From Flavobacterium zepuense (GTDB taxonomy: Bacteria > Bacteroidota > Bacteroidia > Flavobacteriales > Flavobacteriaceae), in the NCBI RefSeq assembly GCF_007097145.1, contig NZ_VJVZ01000001.1, positions 496,001 to 560,000 on the forward strand: a DNA stretch of 64,000 nt. Reading direction: 5' to 3'. A program made the position numbers and the translations under genes. Each line of letters opens with the position of its first letter. Positions within the stretch are counted from its first letter, which is position 1. Positions 61,122-64,000 of the stretch are shown here, piece after piece. The notes under the pieces are model-generated. The model was not told where the DNA came from and did no database searches. It was given only the letters and a program-made list of their open reading frames with translations.

Positions 61122-62735
61122 TTACTCCTTTACCAGCCTGCCTGATTGCGATTGGTTAGCACCACTTATGGTGTAACTGTAAATCCCCTCTGCAAGGTTT
61201 TGCAACGAAAAGTCAGGCTTTGCAGCAGTAACCGTTTGCTCCCATACTACCTGCCCTAAATTATTAAAAAGGGTTACTGTGGCATTTTGCACGGCAGCAT
61301 CAGGGAAAACAATATTAACAAGGTTTTGAGAAGGGTTAGGATATAAAACAAAAGATGGCTTAACCACATTAGGAATTTGCAAAGCAAGTGCCAGTGCAAA
61401 ATCAGGGATACCATAGCCGTACTGGTTATCAGGGTTGTTATACCTATCGGCCGATTCTTTTATAAGTTGCACTATCTCGGCATTGGTCTTGTTTGGCACT
61501 GCCTGCCAAAAACAGGCCACCAACCCTGCTGTTATAGGGCTGGAAAACGAGGTACCGTTAGCAGTACTAATGGTTCCGCCGGTGGTAGATATTACGGCAC
61601 TTTGGCCCATAGCCATAACATCGGGTTTAATGCGGCCATCAAACGACGGGCCTATAGAGCTAAACCCTGTAATTTGTTCAGAACTGGTAACCGCGCCTAT
61701 GGTAAAACTACCGGGAGCATCGCCCGGGGCAGCAATATGGGGCTCGCTTGTACCCCCAGAATTACCTGCCGATGTTACACATATCATACCACGGCTAAAG
61801 GCAACATTCATACCGCGGCTTATAAAGGCAGTTTGCCCGTCCATGTCGCTATAACTGTAGCTGTAGTTAGGATTATCATACGCAAAATAGCCAAGTGAGG
61901 TATTTATAACATCAACCCCCAGGCTGTCGGCAGCTTCGGCGGCCTCCACCCAATACGATTCTTCAACAGGGTTTTCGCCAAACACATCTTCGGTTACAAA
62001 CAGGTAGTAAAAAGCATCGGGTGCGCTGCCCACCAGTTGGTCTTCCACATAACCTCCCATGGTAGAAAGTACCGATGTACCATGATCGCCACCGCTATAA
62101 AAATTCTCATTTTGGCTCACATAGTTATAACCCCCTAATATCAGGTTGTTATCATGCAGCCTCTGGAAAGGAAAAGCCGTATCAACTCCAGGAAAACCGG
62201 CATCCAATACCGCAATGGTCATTCCGGTACCGGTATAATCATCCTGGTGCAACAGGTGGCCGTTAAGCATTTGCACCTGAGTAGACGATTGCCCGTAAGC
62301 AAAATTTGCCTGGGTATCGGCTGTTTTAGCAGTTTCAGATATTTTATGCGGGGCAGCAGGCCTCAGGTTAACATCAGCAATCGTATTACTGGCAAAATCG
62401 ATACTTTGAACAAATGACAGATTGCTTAATGCAGCTATATTTGACTGCGTTCCGCGCACGTGCAGGGCATTAAGCCACTTGCTTTTTGCCATAACCTCTA
62501 TACCCGTAGCATTGGTTACACCATCTATATAATCCTGGTGTATGGGCACATCTTTATCATCTAAAGCAATATTTTGGGCCGCACGCCTGTTTAGCGCTTT
62601 TTGGGTAAGCATCTCAAGCGGATTGGCAAGGTAAAAGGCTGCATCAGGCTTATCGGTAAAATACACCCACGCATCCTGCTGCGCATTGGCAACGCCGCAG
62701 GTAAATACTATAACAAGTAGTAAAATCTTTTTCAT
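61122..62735 (-). CDS. T9SS-exported S8 (subtilisin-like) serine protease
   Basis: A 537-residue protease counted from the ATG at 62735 (MKKILLLVIVFTCGVANAQ), which begins a clear signal peptide; a start ten codons upstream is unlikely. A prodomain of about 120 residues is followed by the S8 domain. The triad is in VLDAGF (Asp about 178), GDHGTSV (His about 218) and NGTSFSSP (Ser about 396), with the oxyanion Asn in VTSAGNSGG. The final about 75 residues (PSFVLYPNPSQNLVNIVF to SGRLVKE) form a type A T9SS domain. It is probably a surface or secreted peptidase and has its own promoter. Confidence 0.95.
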   Translation of the reverse strand: MKKILLLVIVFTCGVANAQQDAWVYFTDKPDAAFYLANPLEMLTQKALNRRAAQNIALDDKDVPIHQDYIDGVTNATGIEVMAKSKWLNALHVRGTQSNIAALSNLSFVQSIDFASNTIADVNLRPAAPHKISETAKTADTQANFAYGQSSTQVQMLNGHLLHQDDYTGTGMTIAVLDAGFPGVDTAFPFQRLHDNNLILGGYNYVSQNENFYSGGDHGTSVLSTMGGYVEDQLVGSAPDAFYYLFVTEDVFGENPVEESYWVEAAEAADSLGVDVINTSLGYFAYDNPNYSYSYSDMDGQTAFISRGMNVAFSRGMICVTSAGNSGGTSEPHIAAPGDAPGSFTIGAVTSSEQITGFSSIGPSFDGRIKPDVMAMGQSAVISTTGGTISTANGTSFSSPITAGLVACFWQAVPNKTNAEIVQLIKESADRYNNPDNQYGYGIPDFALALALQIPNVVKPSFVLYPNPSQNLVNIVFPDAAVQNATVTLFNNLGQVVWEQTVTAAKPDFSLQNLAEGIYSYTISGANQSQSGRLVKE

Positions 62736-62762
62736 AATAGCAATGTAAATCGTAAAACTATC

Positions 62763-62770
62763 CAAATTTA
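62763..62770 (-). promoter_or_regulatory. -7 element for the S8 protease gene
   Basis: TAAATTTG on the minus strand, 27 bases before the start codon. Confidence 0.5.
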
Positions 62771-62888
62771 CGTAATATGGGGCAATGGGTATTTAAGTTT
62801 ACTAAAGTTTGTTGTACCGTTTATCGATTATTCACAGATTTCTGCTCCGTTTACTCAACATTAAATAAGAAAGCTACCACAAAACATT

Positions 62889-62896
62889 TATTTTTG
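62889..62896 (+). promoter_or_regulatory. -7 element for the DMT-type transporter gene
   Basis: TATTTTTG, 17 bases before the ATG at 62914. Confidence 0.5.
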
Positions 62897-62913
62897 CATC
62901 ATAATTTTATAAA

Positions 62914-63789
62914 ATGATCTATCTTATTTTAAGCATAATATGCAGTGTTGCAGTAGGAGTGCTCTTTAAAACCACCCGTAAGTTTGCCGCCTGCACTACG
63001 CAAATTGTAATGTGGAATTACGTTTTTACGATACTGCTTTGCTACCTGTTTTTTAGCCCGCAGCTGTTAACCGAGATCTCGCAACTTAACGCCGGTGCGC
63101 CGTGGGTAGTATATGTACCGCTAATGGTATTGCTGCCATCCATTTTTCTTTTACTTGCCCAATCTATTAAGCATGTAGGTATTGTACGTACCGATGCCGC
63201 CCAAAGGCTATCACTTTTTATCCCGATACTTGCTGCATGGTTTATTTTTAAAGAAGATTTTAATGCTATTAAGCTTGCCGGGCTTGCCGTGGGTTTCCCT
63301 GCCATTTTGCTGATACTTTACAAAAAAGGAACTAAAGAAGAAGGCCGCGACTGGCTGTACCCCGCCCTTGTACTCTTTGGTTTTGGCACTATAGATGTTT
63401 TATTTAAAGAAATAGCTATAACAAGTACTATAGGTTTTGCTACCTCGCTGTTCATAGTTTTTTCGGGTGCATTGGTAATAATGCTTCTTGCTGTTATTTA
63501 TGAGGTTGTTTTTAAGCAGATAAAGGTCAGCACTATCAACTTTGCCTTCGGCGCGCTTGTGGGCATCTTTAATTTTGGTAACATCTTTTTTTACCTAAAA
63601 GCGCATCAGGCTTTCGCTGAAAATCCGTCTACAGTGTTTGCATCAATGAATATGGGGGTAATTGTTTTGGGCAGCATGGCGGGCATTTTTATCTTTAAAG
63701 AAAAGCTTAGCAAGCTAAATTACGTTGGGATTATTTTAGCTCTTTGCGCCATTGTTATCATTACAATATCACAGATATACGTTAGCTAA
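62914..63789 (+). CDS. EamA/DMT-superfamily membrane protein
   Basis: A 291-residue inner-membrane protein with about ten hydrophobic helices in two similar halves, beginning MIYLILSIICSVAVGVLFK. The EamA-like pattern is seen in RLSLFIPILAAWFIFKEDFNAIKLAGLAVGF (end of half one) and ASMNMGVIVLGSMAGIFIFKEKLSKLNYVGIILAL (end of half two), each with the FKE turn that ends the fourth helix of an EamA repeat. It is probably a metabolite exporter of unknown substrate. It is monocistronic; the SAM riboswitch downstream belongs to the next transcription unit. Confidence 0.88.
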   Translation: MIYLILSIICSVAVGVLFKTTRKFAACTTQIVMWNYVFTILLCYLFFSPQLLTEISQLNAGAPWVVYVPLMVLLPSIFLLLAQSIKHVGIVRTDAAQRLSLFIPILAAWFIFKEDFNAIKLAGLAVGFPAILLILYKKGTKEEGRDWLYPALVLFGFGTIDVLFKEIAITSTIGFATSLFIVFSGALVIMLLAVIYEVVFKQIKVSTINFAFGALVGIFNFGNIFFYLKAHQAFAENPSTVFASMNMGVIVLGSMAGIFIFKEKLSKLNYVGIILALCAIVIITISQIYVS

Positions 63790-63873
63790 ACCATTTTAAT
63801 CTGAAATTTCAACCTTTTTAAAACACTGAATAAAAGCTACTTAAAAATTATTTTAAATAATTATAAAATTTTA

Positions 63874-63906
63874 TTTGGAAATTAAATTTATTGTACCGTA
63901 CCTTTG
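63874..63906 (+). promoter_or_regulatory. Promoter of the SAM-riboswitch transcript
   Basis: TTTG at 63874-63877 and TACCTTTG at 63899-63906, spaced 21 bases, precede the riboswitch by about 23 bases. Confidence 0.8.
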
Positions 63907-63928
63907 CTGCAAGTTCTTTAAAAGATTA

Positions 63929-64000
63929 TTCTTATCCAGAAAGACCGAGGGAATTGACCCTATGACGTCTTGGCAACCTGCCCGCTAACCCGGAGTAAGG
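63929..64000 (+). ncRNA. SAM-I (S-box) riboswitch, 5' part
   Basis: The conserved S-box core is readable: TTCTTATCCAGAAAGACCGA (P1 and kink-turn side), GGGAATTGACCC (P2/P3), TATGACGTCTTGGCAACC (SAM-binding and GGCAACC segment). It is cut by the window end, so the P1 closing strand and the expression platform are missing. In Bacteroidota these usually precede methionine biosynthesis genes (for example homoserine acetyltransferase or sulfhydrylase); the gene lies outside. Confidence 0.93.

Overview
The window looks like a chromosomal segment of a Flavobacteriaceae member (Bacteroidota), close to Flavobacterium. The evidence is the recurring TAnnTTTG promoter -7 element with an upstream TTG about 19-21 bases away, several type IX secretion (T9SS) sorting domains, a SusC/SusD glycan-uptake locus, TonB-dependent receptors, lipoproteins with an acidic stretch after the lipid cysteine, and the thrS-infC-rpmI-rplT cluster. 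This assignment is an inference; no 16S gene is present. No transposase, integrase, CRISPR array or rRNA operon was seen.

Layout. 1-8300: the tail of an ArsC-like gene, an outer-membrane beta-barrel receptor, glutamate dehydrogenase, a persulfide-dioxygenase-like MBL/rhodanese protein, a TlpA-like thioredoxin lipoprotein and tRNA-Tyr. 8300-21300 (minus strand): an alpha-glucan utilisation locus with an ECF sigma factor, a FecR anti-sigma factor, SusC with an STN domain, SusD, SusE, a GH13 amylase lipoprotein, a GH97 glucosidase and a T9SS-exported three-module SusE/F-like protein. 21600-28800: a TPR/LuxR-type regulator followed by a 1.8 kDa-residue-scale (about 1780 residue) surface protein with a T9SS type B ending. 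29000-33400: small envelope proteins, a DnaQ/GIY-YIG fusion nuclease, an AraC regulator and an SDR enzyme.

33400-41850 is a vitamin B12 acquisition locus. A cobalamin riboswitch on the minus strand controls BtuB, a BtuG-like surface lipoprotein, a second BtuG-like propeller carrying a T9SS tail instead of a lipid anchor, and a third T9SS protein. A divergent plus-strand operon encodes the BtuF, BtuC and BtuD transporter parts. 41900-49820 holds small stress-type disordered proteins, YceI, an amidase, a YdeI-like protein, a lipoprotein trehalase, DUF2461, and intergenic DNA rich in palindromes and dispersed repeats.

49997-53218 is a solitary, strikingly AT-rich 1073-residue SF2 helicase with a nuclease-like C-terminus. 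It sits between housekeeping genes and is the best candidate for a little-described (probably anti-phage) system. 53496-56885 is thrS-infC-rpmI-rplT, with infC apparently starting at an ATA codon. 57000-63800 has alkaline phosphatase, a DUF2268 lipoprotein, a YiiX-like hydrolase, a nitronate monooxygenase, a T9SS subtilisin and a DMT-type membrane protein. The window ends inside a SAM-I riboswitch.
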